Source of the DNA: Phocoenobacter atlanticus
GTDB lineage: Bacteria > Pseudomonadota > Gammaproteobacteria > Enterobacterales > Pasteurellaceae
Reading direction: 5' to 3' (one strand)
DNA length: 64,000 nucleotides
NCBI RefSeq assembly: GCF_030764225.1
Contig: NZ_JASAXH010000005.1
A program made the translations under genes and the position numbers. Of this stretch, positions 16,663-26,188 are shown piece by piece. The first letter of the stretch is position 1; each line of letters starts with the position of its first letter. The notes below the pieces were generated by a model. That model searched no databases. It was not told the origin of the DNA and saw only the letters and a program-made list of their open reading frames with translations.

Positions 16663-18608
16663 TTGCTGAATTAGGGAACTATACGTTATCGCTCAGTTTA
16701 GCGATTTCATTATTATTAGCCATTTTCCCCCTATGGGGAGCAGAAAAAGGTAATGCCCAGCTAATGGCGTTGGCTCGTCCAATGGCATACAGCTTATTTT
16801 TAAGCTTAACCTTATCTTTTGGGGCATTATTCTATTTATTTGCGACTAATGATTTTTCCGTACAATATATTGTCAATAATTCTAATACTAACTTACCTTT
16901 AGAATACCGTTTATCGGCAGTGTGGGGATCTCACGAAGGGTCACTTTTATTATGGATTTGGTTACTTTCTCTTTGGAGTGCAGCGGTTGCCTTTTTTAGT
17001 AAACCTTTACCACAAGAAGCGGTCGCTCGTGTGCTAGGTATTTTAGGTATTGTCGCGATTGGATTTTTAATCTTTGTATTATTTACCTCAAATCCTTTTG
17101 ATCGTACCTTCCCTGATTTTCCAGTAGAAGGGCGAGAACTTAATCCATTATTACAAGATATAGGACTAATTTTTCATCCCCCATTACTTTATATGGGCTA
17201 TGTTGGTTTTTCTGTAGCGTTTGCCTTTGCGATTGCCTCATTGATGACAGGACGATTAGATACTGCGTGGGCGAGATGGTCAAGACCTTGGACAATGGCG
17301 GCGTGGATTTTTCTTACCTTAGGAATTGTATTAGGTTCTTGGTGGGCATATTACGAACTTGGCTGGGGTGGATGGTGGTTCTGGGATCCTGTTGAAAATG
17401 CCTCATTAATGCCTTGGCTGGCTGGAACAGGATTATTGCATTCTCTGGCAGTAACCGAAAAACGAGGATCATTCAAAGCGTGGACAGTGTTGCTCGCAAT
17501 TTTAGCTTTTTCACTCTGTTTATTAGGTACCTTTTTAGTACGTTCAGGTATCTTAGTTTCTGTGCATAGTTTTGCTTCTGATCCTACTCGTGGTTTATAT
17601 ATTTTAGCTTATTTAATCGTTGTTGTGGGAGGATCTTTTGGATTATATGCTTACAAAGGAAATCAAATTCGCTCTCGTCATAATGCAGAACATTATTCAC
17701 GAGAAACAGCCCTGTTTTTAAATAATATTTTCTTAATGACTGCATTAACAGTGGTTTTTTTAGGAACATTATTACCTTTAGTACATAAGCAATTAGGATT
17801 AGGTACTATTTCGGTTGGTGCACCTTTCTTTAACCAAATGTTCCTCTATATTATGATTCCTTTTGCCCTATTACTGGGTGTGGGTCCTTTAATAAAATGG
17901 CGACGAGATCAATTTTGTACCATTCGTAAACCTTTTATTATCAGCTTAATTATTATGCTAATTTTAGGTTTTATGTTACCGCTTGTACTACAAAGTAAAA
18001 TTACCGCAACATCCGTATTAGGGTCAATGATATCGGTATTTATTGTGTTATTTAGTCTTTATGGATTGCATCAACGATCAACTCATAGACACAGTTTCTT
18101 AGTGGGAATAACCAAATTATCTCGTTCTCATTGGGGAATGATATTGGCTCATTTAGGAGTCGCAATGACAGTATGGGGCATCGCATTTAGCCAAAATTAT
18201 AGCGTTGAACGGGATGTGCGAATGAAAGTAGGTGAAAGTGTACAAATTGCTGATTATAATTTTACTTTAAAAGGTATTTCAGAGGCAAACGGGGCAAACT
18301 ATATCGGTGGTAAGGCTCAAATTGATATTACCAAAAATGGGCAATTTGAAACCACATTATTTGCAGAAAAACGTTTTTATACGGTCAGCAAAATGTCGAT
18401 GACGGAAGCAGCCATTGATTGGGGATTTAGCCGTGATTTATATGTAGCCTTAGGTGAACAACTTTCAGATGGTGCGTGGGCATTACGTTTATATTATAAG
18501 CCGTTTATTCGCTGGATTTGGTTTGGTGGTATATTTATGGTATTTGGCGGTTTGCTGTGTATTTTTGATCGCCGTTATCGTTTTTCAACCTTGTTAAAAG
18601 AGAAGTAA
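16659..18608 (+). CDS. ccmF: Cytochrome c haem lyase subunit CcmF
   Basis: Large integral membrane protein that transfers haem from CcmE to apocytochromes. 649 residues with multiple membrane helices. The haem-binding tryptophan motif reads WGGWWFWDPVENASLMPW. Conserved SHEGSLLLWIW and HPPLLYMGY segments are present. A large periplasmic loop lies near the C-terminus before the last helix. Standard length for the family. Confidence 0.97.
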   Translation: MIAELGNYTLSLSLAISLLLAIFPLWGAEKGNAQLMALARPMAYSLFLSLTLSFGALFYLFATNDFSVQYIVNNSNTNLPLEYRLSAVWGSHEGSLLLWIWLLSLWSAAVAFFSKPLPQEAVARVLGILGIVAIGFLIFVLFTSNPFDRTFPDFPVEGRELNPLLQDIGLIFHPPLLYMGYVGFSVAFAFAIASLMTGRLDTAWARWSRPWTMAAWIFLTLGIVLGSWWAYYELGWGGWWFWDPVENASLMPWLAGTGLLHSLAVTEKRGSFKAWTVLLAILAFSLCLLGTFLVRSGILVSVHSFASDPTRGLYILAYLIVVVGGSFGLYAYKGNQIRSRHNAEHYSRETALFLNNIFLMTALTVVFLGTLLPLVHKQLGLGTISVGAPFFNQMFLYIMIPFALLLGVGPLIKWRRDQFCTIRKPFIISLIIMLILGFMLPLVLQSKITATSVLGSMISVFIVLFSLYGLHQRSTHRHSFLVGITKLSRSHWGMILAHLGVAMTVWGIAFSQNYSVERDVRMKVGESVQIADYNFTLKGISEANGANYIGGKAQIDITKNGQFETTLFAEKRFYTVSKMSMTEAAIDWGFSRDLYVALGEQLSDGAWALRLYYKPFIRWIWFGGIFMVFGGLLCIFDRRYRFSTLLKEK

Positions 18609-18614
18609 ATTATT

Positions 18615-19157
18615 ATGAATAAAAAACGTTATATTCCACTGATCCTCTTTTTGGTTTTAATGATCGCATTTTTTGTACAATTACAACACAATGCTCAAGG
18701 TGATGATCCTAGGGCATTAGAAAGTGCCTTAATTGGTAAACCAGTGCCAGCTAAAGAATTAAACGATCTCTTTGAAGACAAAATATACGGCAATGAACTT
18801 TTTAAACAAGGTAAACCTTTGTTAGTGAATGTGTGGGCGACGTGGTGCCCAACGTGTTATGCAGAACATCAATATTTAAATCAATTAGCTAAGCAAGGAA
18901 TTAATATTATTGGTGTGGACTATAAAGATGAATCTAAAAAAGCACGACAATGGCTTAAAAAATTAGGTAATCCTTATCAAACAGTGATTATCGATGAAAA
19001 GGGTTCTTTTGGATTAGATTTAGGAGTATATGGTGCACCTGAAACCTTTATTGTAGATGGTAAGGGGATTATTCATTATCGTCATACTGGAGATATCAAT
19101 TCAAAAGTTTGGCAACAAAAATTACAACCTATTTATAATAAATTAAGTGAAAAATAA
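18615..19157 (+). CDS. ccmG: Thiol:disulfide oxidoreductase CcmG/DsbE
   Basis: Membrane-tethered thioredoxin-fold protein that keeps apocytochrome cysteines reduced for haem ligation. 180 residues. N-terminal anchor (about 7-24), active site WATWCPTC, and GAPETFIVD with the cis-proline. The last base is shared with the ccmH start. Confidence 0.95.
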   Translation: MNKKRYIPLILFLVLMIAFFVQLQHNAQGDDPRALESALIGKPVPAKELNDLFEDKIYGNELFKQGKPLLVNVWATWCPTCYAEHQYLNQLAKQGINIIGVDYKDESKKARQWLKKLGNPYQTVIIDEKGSFGLDLGVYGAPETFIVDGKGIIHYRHTGDINSKVWQQKLQPIYNKLSEK

Positions 19158-19624
19158 TGAAAAAAATAGTCTATTTACTTCTTTTTTGTTTTAGCCTTTC
19201 AGCTGTTGCGGCTATTGATGCGTTAGATTTTTCCTCACCACAGCAAGAGGAAGATTATCATTTATTAACACAGGAATTACGTTGTCCACAATGTCAAAAT
19301 AATAATATTGCAGATTCCAACGCAACCATAGCTGTAGATATGCGAGCCAAAGTATTTGAGTTACTTCAAGAAGGTAAACAGAAACAAGATATTATTCAGT
19401 ATATGGTGGAGCGTTATGGTCATTTTGTAACTTATGATCCGCCTGTTACAACGGCAACAGCAATCTTATGGATTGCACCAGTACTATTAATTTTATTTGG
19501 TTTATTTTTTATTTTCAGCCATCACTCAAGAAAAAGTAAAACACAAAAAATTGCAAAAAGTAATGAAAATCTGACCGCTTCCGAGCAACAACGTTTAGCC
19601 ACATTACTTAAAGAAAAGGAATAA
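19157..19624 (+). CDS. ccmH: Cytochrome c maturation protein CcmH
   Basis: Thiol protein of the haem lyase module, 155 residues. Signal peptide, redox motif LRCPQCQNNNIADSNA, and a C-terminal membrane helix (about 107-127). The TPR part that is fused in E. coli CcmH is encoded separately by the next gene. Confidence 0.95.
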   Translation: MKKIVYLLLFCFSLSAVAAIDALDFSSPQQEEDYHLLTQELRCPQCQNNNIADSNATIAVDMRAKVFELLQEGKQKQDIIQYMVERYGHFVTYDPPVTTATAILWIAPVLLILFGLFFIFSHHSRKSKTQKIAKSNENLTASEQQRLATLLKEKE

Positions 19625-19626
19625 AA

Positions 19627-20499
19627 ATGAGTTTTTGGATAATCGCCATTGTTATTACTGCAATTATAGGATTGATTGCTTTCTATCCATTATTTTGGCA
19701 TACCGCTAAAGATAAAGGTATTAATCGTAATAAACTTAACAAAGCCTTTTATTTTAATCGTTTACGAGAGTTAAATGATGATGAAGAGCAGGGGTTGTTA
19801 GATAATAGCAAGCAAATTAAAACCGAATTACAGCAAGCTTTATTACAAGATATTCCAGAGCAGGAAGAAGCTCCTGAAGATAAAAAAAGTTTTGGGAAAA
19901 TTTGGGGTATTTCAGGTTTTTTAACTTTACTTATTTTAGCAACCTTAAGTTATATACAAGTTGGATCGTGGCAACAACAAGCAATGCTTGAAATGACCTA
20001 TCAAAAATTGCCTTACTTTTATGAAAGGTTAAAAGACGAAACTAAACCACTGGATAAAAGTGAACTACAACAATTAACCATTGCATTACGTTTAAAATTA
20101 CAAAAAGAGCCTGAAAATGCACAGAACTGGTGGAAGTTAGGGCAGATTGCAATGGTGCAGGAAAAAGGGCAACTCGCTTTTGATAGCTTTGCACAAGCCC
20201 ATAAATTTGAGCCTGAGAATATAAAATATAAACTTTCTTATGTACGTTTTTTACTGTTTTCTCAGGATAAAGTGGAGAATGTGAAAGGAATGCAATTATT
20301 GAAAGAAATATTAAGAGTAGAGCATACTAATCTGGAAGCATTGAGTTTATTAGCTTTTCAGTATTTTGAAAAAGAGAATTATGAAAGAGCAATGACAACC
20401 TGGATAATGATGTTGCGTTTACTTCCAAAGGATGATCCCAAAGTAAGTATTATTGAAAAAAGTATTTTAATCGCAAAAGAAAAATTAGAGCAACAATAA
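19627..20499 (+). CDS. ccmI: CcmI-like TPR protein of cytochrome c maturation
   Basis: 290 residues with two N-terminal membrane helices (about 3-22 and 97-116) enclosing a short cytoplasmic loop, then a periplasmic tetratricopeptide domain (NWWKLGQIAMVQEKGQLAFDSF). Family role: binding apocytochrome C-termini for the haem lyase. It is the last gene of the ccm operon, 2 bases after ccmH. Confidence 0.9.
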   Translation: MSFWIIAIVITAIIGLIAFYPLFWHTAKDKGINRNKLNKAFYFNRLRELNDDEEQGLLDNSKQIKTELQQALLQDIPEQEEAPEDKKSFGKIWGISGFLTLLILATLSYIQVGSWQQQAMLEMTYQKLPYFYERLKDETKPLDKSELQQLTIALRLKLQKEPENAQNWWKLGQIAMVQEKGQLAFDSFAQAHKFEPENIKYKLSYVRFLLFSQDKVENVKGMQLLKEILRVEHTNLEALSLLAFQYFEKENYERAMTTWIMMLRLLPKDDPKVSIIEKSILIAKEKLEQQ

Positions 20500-20656
20500 A
20501 AGTAATTATAAATTAAAATGTAAACTATGTTTATATTGCTCATTAAGAGAGGGCTTTACTAACATTTGAATCAAACAAAATTTCACGTTATTATGCTCAT
20601 CGACACAACAACTAATGGTATATAAGCTTTCATTAATTTGATATTAAGAAATTTCT

Positions 20657-21464
20657 ATGACGGATAAAAGAACATTATGCTTAGTGATGATTGTACGAAA
20701 TGAATCTAGAGTAATAAAGCGTTGTTTAGATAGAGTAAAAAATAAATACAATCTCTATCCTTGATCTAAAAGATGGTGGTTGTAAACAGGATAAATTTGA
20801 AAGAGATATAATATTATTAGAAACCGCACTGATTGATGAACCAGATAACTCTCGTTATAAGTTTTACTTAGCTAACTCCTATCGAGATATCGATGATTAT
20901 GAAAATGCTGCCAAATGGTATGAAAAACGCATTCAAGACGGTAGTTGGAGAGAAGAGGTAACTTGTGCTTATAAAAACTTAGGGATATGTTATGAAGAAC
21001 TACAAGGCCCAGAGAAAGCGCTAAACACTTGGTTAATGGGTTATGATTATGATCCATCTAGCATGGAATGCTTATATCACGCTGTAAGATTATTACGTAT
21101 TCAGGAAAATTACCGCTTGGCATATCAATTATGCTTAATTGAAAAAGCAATCCCTTATCCAGAAAAAGATATCTTATTTGTTCCACTCCGAGTTTATCAA
21201 TTTTGGATATTTTATGAACTATCTATTTGTAGCTATTATGTGGATAATTTTCAATTAGGTTATGATTGCTGTAAACATGTTCTTCTAAATGATCTAAGCT
21301 TCATCATTCTTGAAATAACCATCAATAACTTACGTTTTTATAAATAATTTGTGGCAAGAGACACGGTTCAAAATCTTGAAAAACTAGTGAGTATTCTAAA
21401 AGAATACCTTGAAAATGCTAAAGCTCAAGAAACATTAAAATACCTAGGAACTTTGCTAGTATAA
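20657..21464 (+). pseudogene. Broken glycosyltransferase family 2 gene with TPR C-terminus
   Basis: The N-terminal fragment at 20657-20764 begins with the glycosyltransferase start LCLVMIVRNESRVIKRCLD and stops at TGA 20762. The following frame, from about 20739, is open to TAA 21345 and reads LLETALIDEPDNSRYKFYLA, SYRDIDDYENAAKWYEKRI and PYPEKDILFVP. That is the conserved TPR half of the same family. In the same frame after that stop, another 37 codons run to 21464. The central catalytic part is missing (internal deletion with frameshift near 20740-20765), and one nonsense codon splits the tail. The protein is certainly non-functional; its original acceptor cannot be told. Confidence 0.75.
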
Positions 21465-21490
21465 TCCCTTTTAACGCACATAAACAAAAT

Positions 21491-21526
21491 AAAAAAGCAC
21501 TTTCTTGTAAAAGAAAGTGCTTTGGT
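21491..21526 (-). terminator. Terminator of the fru operon
   Basis: AAAGCACTTTCTT and AAGAAAGTGCTTT form a 13-bp stem with a 4-base loop. On the minus strand it is followed by a T run. It may also stop plus-strand transcription. Confidence 0.8.
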
Positions 21527-21552
21527 TACTCAATGATTAAAATAACATTAAT

Positions 21553-23205
21553 TTACATTGTTTCTAATTTTGGCTTAATAATTGCATAAGTAATACCAGT
21601 AATTGCACTACCTAACGCAATAATTCCAATATATAACAATGGTGCCGATACAAATGGAATCACAAATAAACCACCATGTGGTGCTTGAAGTTCAATTGCA
21701 AGCATCATTGATAATGCACCAGCAACTGCGCCACCCACAATTGATGTTCCGATTACACGGAAAGGATCTGCAGCGACAAATGGTAACGCACCTTCTGAAA
21801 TAAAGCATAAACCTAACACAAACGATGCTTTACCCGCTTCTCTTTCTTCATTATCAAATTTATTACGTGCCACTAAAGTTGCAATAGTCATAGCGATTGG
21901 TGGAACCATACCCGCTGCCATTACAGCCGCAATTGGCGTATAAACTTGAGAAGTTAGCATACCAACAGAGAAAGTATAAGCGGCTTTATTCACAGGACCA
22001 CCCATATCTACACACATCATTCCACCAAGAATTGCACCTAATAAAATCGCATTTGTGCCACTCATTGAAGTTAGCCACGCTTTTAATGATTCCATGATCG
22101 CTGAAACAGGGGGATTAATTGCATAAACCATAATTAAACCAACAATTGCTGTACCAAGAAGAGGTAAGATTAAGATTGGTTTTAATGAACTCATACTTGC
22201 TGGTAACTGAATATTATCGTTTAAGAATTTAACAATGTAACCTGCTAATAACCCTGCAATTACACCACCTAAAATCCCTGCACCACCTGTTGTTGCTAAC
22301 ATACCACCAACTAAACCTGCAGCAAGCCCTGGACGGTCAGCAATAGAAAATGCAACATAACCTGCAAATACAGCAATCATCAAGTGGAATGCACCACCGC
22401 CACCAATATCCATTAATGCTTTTGGTAAGCCGTAAGCAATATTTGGATCTTTAAAGGCTTCAATACCAAACATAAATGAAATAGCAATTAATAAACCACC
22501 TGCAACAACAATGGGTAACATATAAGAAACCCCTGTCATTAAGTGTTTATATAATCCTTTACGCTCTTTCTTTTGAAAACGGCTTGATGCAGGTGTTTTA
22601 CCTTCATAAATTGTTGCTTCTTTAAAAGCTTTATCAAACTCTTCTGCTGTTTTCTTTAATGCAGCACCTGTTGAAGTACGATACATTGGTTTATCTTTAA
22701 ATTTAGATAAATCAACATCAACATCAGCAGCAATAAATACTAAATCTGCAGCTGCAACTTCTTCAGCCGTAATAGTATTACCCGTTCCCACTTGCCCACG
22801 TGTTTCAACTTTAATATTCCAGCCTTGTGTTTTACCATATTTTTCTATTGCTTCAGCAGACATAAATGTATGAGCAACCCCAGTTGGACAAGCGGTTACT
22901 GCTACTACATTTTTAACGGCACTTGTTGATGCTGTCGCTGTTGCTTTTGCAAAAACTTGTGAAGAATTAACCGCTTGTGCAATCGCTTGTTCAGGCTGGT
23001 TAAAGGCTTCATTTAAATTTAAGATACAACCTTGTTTACCTGTAGCTTCTGCTGGCACTTGATCATTAAATAACACCACACGCTCTGCTTCTGCTGTAGA
23101 AACAATGCTGTGACCTTGTTGTTGAGCTGTATTTGATAATACTTTATCAATAACAAGCTGACGAGCTTTACCCATATCACTTGGATAAATAAATGATAAC
23201 TTCAT
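21553..23205 (-). CDS. fruA: Fructose-specific PTS enzyme IIBC
   Basis: Membrane transporter that imports fructose and phosphorylates it to fructose-1-phosphate. 550 residues. An N-terminal degenerate IIB-like domain is followed by the active IIB domain with phospho-cysteine in VTACPTGVAHTFMSAEA, then the IIC membrane domain from about residue 220 (SYMLPIVVAGGLLIA, GGPVNKAAYTFSV). Third gene of fruB-fruK-fruA, 32 bases after fruK. Confidence 0.96.
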   Translation of the reverse strand: MKLSFIYPSDMGKARQLVIDKVLSNTAQQQGHSIVSTAEAERVVLFNDQVPAEATGKQGCILNLNEAFNQPEQAIAQAVNSSQVFAKATATASTSAVKNVVAVTACPTGVAHTFMSAEAIEKYGKTQGWNIKVETRGQVGTGNTITAEEVAAADLVFIAADVDVDLSKFKDKPMYRTSTGAALKKTAEEFDKAFKEATIYEGKTPASSRFQKKERKGLYKHLMTGVSYMLPIVVAGGLLIAISFMFGIEAFKDPNIAYGLPKALMDIGGGGAFHLMIAVFAGYVAFSIADRPGLAAGLVGGMLATTGGAGILGGVIAGLLAGYIVKFLNDNIQLPASMSSLKPILILPLLGTAIVGLIMVYAINPPVSAIMESLKAWLTSMSGTNAILLGAILGGMMCVDMGGPVNKAAYTFSVGMLTSQVYTPIAAVMAAGMVPPIAMTIATLVARNKFDNEEREAGKASFVLGLCFISEGALPFVAADPFRVIGTSIVGGAVAGALSMMLAIELQAPHGGLFVIPFVSAPLLYIGIIALGSAITGITYAIIKPKLETM

Positions 23206-23237
23206 TTTAGTTTCCTTATTTTTTGATTAAAAAATCG

Positions 23238-24182
23238 TTATAACTGAGTAATTTTTACTTGTTGTAAAATTGAGTCCAGTTTAGTTCTATCTTTTACGCC
23301 CACATTACTTTGTGAAACTGCTAATGCTGAAGTAGCACTTGCAAAAGCTAAGGTTTGCTCTTGATTTAAACCCTGAGAGAATCCATAGATTAGTCCTGCA
23401 ACCATAGAATCTCCAGCGCCAACAGTACTTACAATATCTTGACAACGTGGTGGTTGTGCTTGAATAACATTATCATGATTTAACCAAATTGAACCTTCTG
23501 CACCCATTGAAATAATTACATTCTCAATATTTTGGGCTTGTAATTCTTTAGCTGCATCAATAATTTCATTAATGCTATTTAACTGACGTCCGACCCACGT
23601 TTCTAATTCTCTATGATTTGGTTTAACTAACCAAGGGCTTGCTTTTAAGCCTGCAGTTAGTGCTGCATTACTACTATCTAAGACTACTTTTAGCCCCTGA
23701 TTTTTTAATGATTTCAACCAATCAGCAAACTGCTCTGCACGAATTCCTTGTGGTAATGAACCACAGACAGCTACTAAATCATACTGTGTATGCCATTGTT
23801 GAGAATACTGAACAAAATTCTGCCAATTTTGTTCAGACACATTAAAACCAAGAAAATTAAGATCTGTTACATCATTTTCTATTTCTGTAATTTTAACATT
23901 TATTCTTGTCTTACCTTCAATACGCTGAAAGTGATCATTAAGTTTATTTTGTTCAAAAAGTTGTACAAAATCCCCTTGATTATCCTTACCCAGAAAGCCA
24001 GATACACTTAGATTTATACCTAAATCTGCCAATACCTTTGCAACATTAATCCCCTTACCTGCAGGATAAAGCCCTAATGTTTCAACGGTATTTACTTCAC
24101 CGATCTCTATACGATTTACTCGCCCAACAAGATCAAGGGCAGGATTTAATGTAACCGTTAAAATACGCAATGCTTGCGACAT
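23238..24182 (-). CDS. fruK: 1-phosphofructokinase
   Basis: Phosphorylates fructose-1-phosphate to fructose-1,6-bisphosphate. 314 residues of the PfkB family. N-terminal TLNPALDLVGRV, glycine-rich GKGINVAKVLADLG, and the C-terminal PfkB signature with catalytic Asp, GAGDSMVAGLIYG. It starts 1 base after fruB ends. Confidence 0.96.
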   Translation of the reverse strand: MSQALRILTVTLNPALDLVGRVNRIEIGEVNTVETLGLYPAGKGINVAKVLADLGINLSVSGFLGKDNQGDFVQLFEQNKLNDHFQRIEGKTRINVKITEIENDVTDLNFLGFNVSEQNWQNFVQYSQQWHTQYDLVAVCGSLPQGIRAEQFADWLKSLKNQGLKVVLDSSNAALTAGLKASPWLVKPNHRELETWVGRQLNSINEIIDAAKELQAQNIENVIISMGAEGSIWLNHDNVIQAQPPRCQDIVSTVGAGDSMVAGLIYGFSQGLNQEQTLAFASATSALAVSQSNVGVKDRTKLDSILQQVKITQL

Positions 24183-24183
24183 T

Positions 24184-25287
24184 TTATTCCCCTAATTTAG
24201 ATTGAATAGCTAAACCAATTTCTTCTAGAGCTTTCTTTGCTTCATTACCTGTTGCAACAAAACGTAATTTATGTCCTTTTTGAACACCTAAACTTACGAC
24301 TTTCATTAAGCTTTTTGCTTTCACAAGCGGTGTGTTTCTATCTAAATTTTGCACTAAAATTTCAGCATCATACTTTTTCACTTCATTTACTAATACTGCA
24401 CTTGGACGAGCGTGTAAGCCATGCTCATTCTGAATCACAAAAGTTGCTTCAACGCCGCCCTCCACCGTTTCAGCTTCTGCTTGTTGAGGTTTTTCCTCTG
24501 TAAATAGCGAAACAATCTCTGCAACAGAACCTGTTATTAATTTTTGCTGTATATCTGCATTAATTAATTTCTCTACTTGAGAATCCATTGCACTATCAAC
24601 ACTTGCTACTGTTACAATAGTTTGTCCTGTTTTTGCACGAGCAACCGCGATACCATTTACTTGATTACCTGATTTAGTATCATTCAACCATAAGTTATTG
24701 GTTAATGCTAAAGGTGTTGTATCTAATATTTCACTAATAAAATCATTATCCACATAACCTTGTTGTTGTAATTTTTCTGCATTCATTGCAGTTAAAGTTA
24801 ATAAATTAGACGTATCAACATCTAAAGAAATAAGAGCTTCAGATGTTGATGGTAATAATTTTTTACCACTTAATATTGCAATAAATTCTTCAACATCTTG
24901 GGTTTTTGCTAACTGAGCGGCTGCATTATCATCACCTAAAATACCTGTTAGTTGACGTAATAATGTTAGATGCTCATCAGATTTTGCCGCAATTCCAATA
25001 ACTACATAAGCAATATTACCTTCGCCCCAATCGATCCCTTTAGGGAATTGACATACCTGAACACCTGTATTTTGAACTAAGTGACGTGTATTTAATGTAC
25101 CATGGGGAATGGCAATACCATTACCTAAGTAGGTAGAAGTTTGTGTTTCACGAGCAAGCATACCCGCTTCATAATCTGTGTTTACATAACCATTTTGTGT
25201 TAAACCTAATGCAACAAGACGAATTGCATCTGCCTTATTGTCCACCGCAGCATTAAGCTGAATATTATTTGTTGAAAGTGCTAACAT
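24184..25287 (-). CDS. fruB: Fused PTS fructose EIIA-HPr protein
   Basis: Cytoplasmic phosphocarrier for FruA, 367 residues from ATG 25287, which has GAGG at correct spacing; a longer frame upstream lacks family similarity. The EIIA domain has the phospho-His in LGNGIAIPHGT. A middle linker domain follows, then a C-terminal HPr (FPr) domain with NEHGLHARPSAVLVNEV. First gene of the operon. I could not find a convincing Cra/FruR operator upstream. Confidence 0.95.
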   Translation of the reverse strand: MLALSTNNIQLNAAVDNKADAIRLVALGLTQNGYVNTDYEAGMLARETQTSTYLGNGIAIPHGTLNTRHLVQNTGVQVCQFPKGIDWGEGNIAYVVIGIAAKSDEHLTLLRQLTGILGDDNAAAQLAKTQDVEEFIAILSGKKLLPSTSEALISLDVDTSNLLTLTAMNAEKLQQQGYVDNDFISEILDTTPLALTNNLWLNDTKSGNQVNGIAVARAKTGQTIVTVASVDSAMDSQVEKLINADIQQKLITGSVAEIVSLFTEEKPQQAEAETVEGGVEATFVIQNEHGLHARPSAVLVNEVKKYDAEILVQNLDRNTPLVKAKSLMKVVSLGVQKGHKLRFVATGNEAKKALEEIGLAIQSKLGE

Positions 25288-25476
25288 AAGATCCTCAATC
25301 ATCATAAAAAAATTGCAACGAGTATAGTAGAAAAAAATAAAAATAACAATCATTCAAACTTTGATTTTGAGAATAGGGAAATTTTTCAAAAAATTATTAC
25401 AAATGATAAAAGGAATTTATCGCACCGAGCAAGCCTAAGGAAAGGTTAATCTAATTTAACTAATGGAACTTTAATC

Positions 25477-26080
25477 ATGAATAAAATTTATAAAATTGTC
25501 TTCAACCAAAGCACACAAACTTTTACGGTTGTATCAGAATTAGCCAAAGGAAGAACAAAATAGCAAACTGGCACAACATCAACGTCCCTCGCAACATCAC
25601 AAATAGGTACATTTTTATTTAAATTTGCAAAAATTGCCTTGGCATTTTTAATTGTGTTTGAAATATGCTTTATAAGCAATGGCATTCACTACAGAAGAAC
25701 AAGCTTTTGATGTTCTTAAAGTAGAAGCACTTAAAGCGCAGAAAAACTATTTTCAAACAAATGCCAAAACAGAAACCCAAACAGGAAATGACACCAATTT
25801 AAACATGAACAGTGAAATTGGTGACGTAAAAGGCTTTTATCCTATCGCAGCAGGTAAAGGCACACAGGCTTTAGAATTAGGATCTATCGCTATTGGTAAA
25901 GGCAGTAAAGCAATAGGTGCTGGAGTTGTTTCTTTAAGTTCTGGAAAATATCATAATCTTATAAGTGAGTTTGAAAAACATGGTGTAGATCATGACACAT
26001 CTTTAGCTTCAGGTAATGTTTCTGTGGCAATGGGAAATTATTTTTTTACCAAAGGTGAAAATTTTTTGCCCTGTAGCTAA
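25477..26080 (+). pseudogene. Decayed trimeric autotransporter adhesin gene (N-terminal part)
   Basis: ATG 25477 opens the extended signal-peptide region typical of type V secreted adhesins (MNKIYKIVFNQSTQTFTVVS then ELAKGRTK). It is broken by TAG at 25561. The same frame then continues through the hydrophobic signal segment KFAKIALAFLIVFE. A one-base shift near 25676-25680 (AATGGCATTC in place of an expected AATGCATTC) moves to the frame of 25679-26080, which holds YadA-like head repeats such as LGSIAIGKGSKAIGAG and ASGNVSVAMGN. No stalk or membrane anchor follows. It is an adhesin remnant with at least three lesions. Confidence 0.8.
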
Positions 26081-26188
26081 AGGGTATGATTTTTGCAAAA
26101 ATTTGCAAAGATCGTACCGCTTTCTTATAATGGAGAAATCCCAACTTTCCTTAGTTTCTAAATGCAACACCTTTAAAAAGGATCTCAA

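Noticed and set aside
25288..25476. Cra/FruR operator upstream of fruB
   Set aside because: Only loose half-site similarity; no TGAAAC-type palindrome found.
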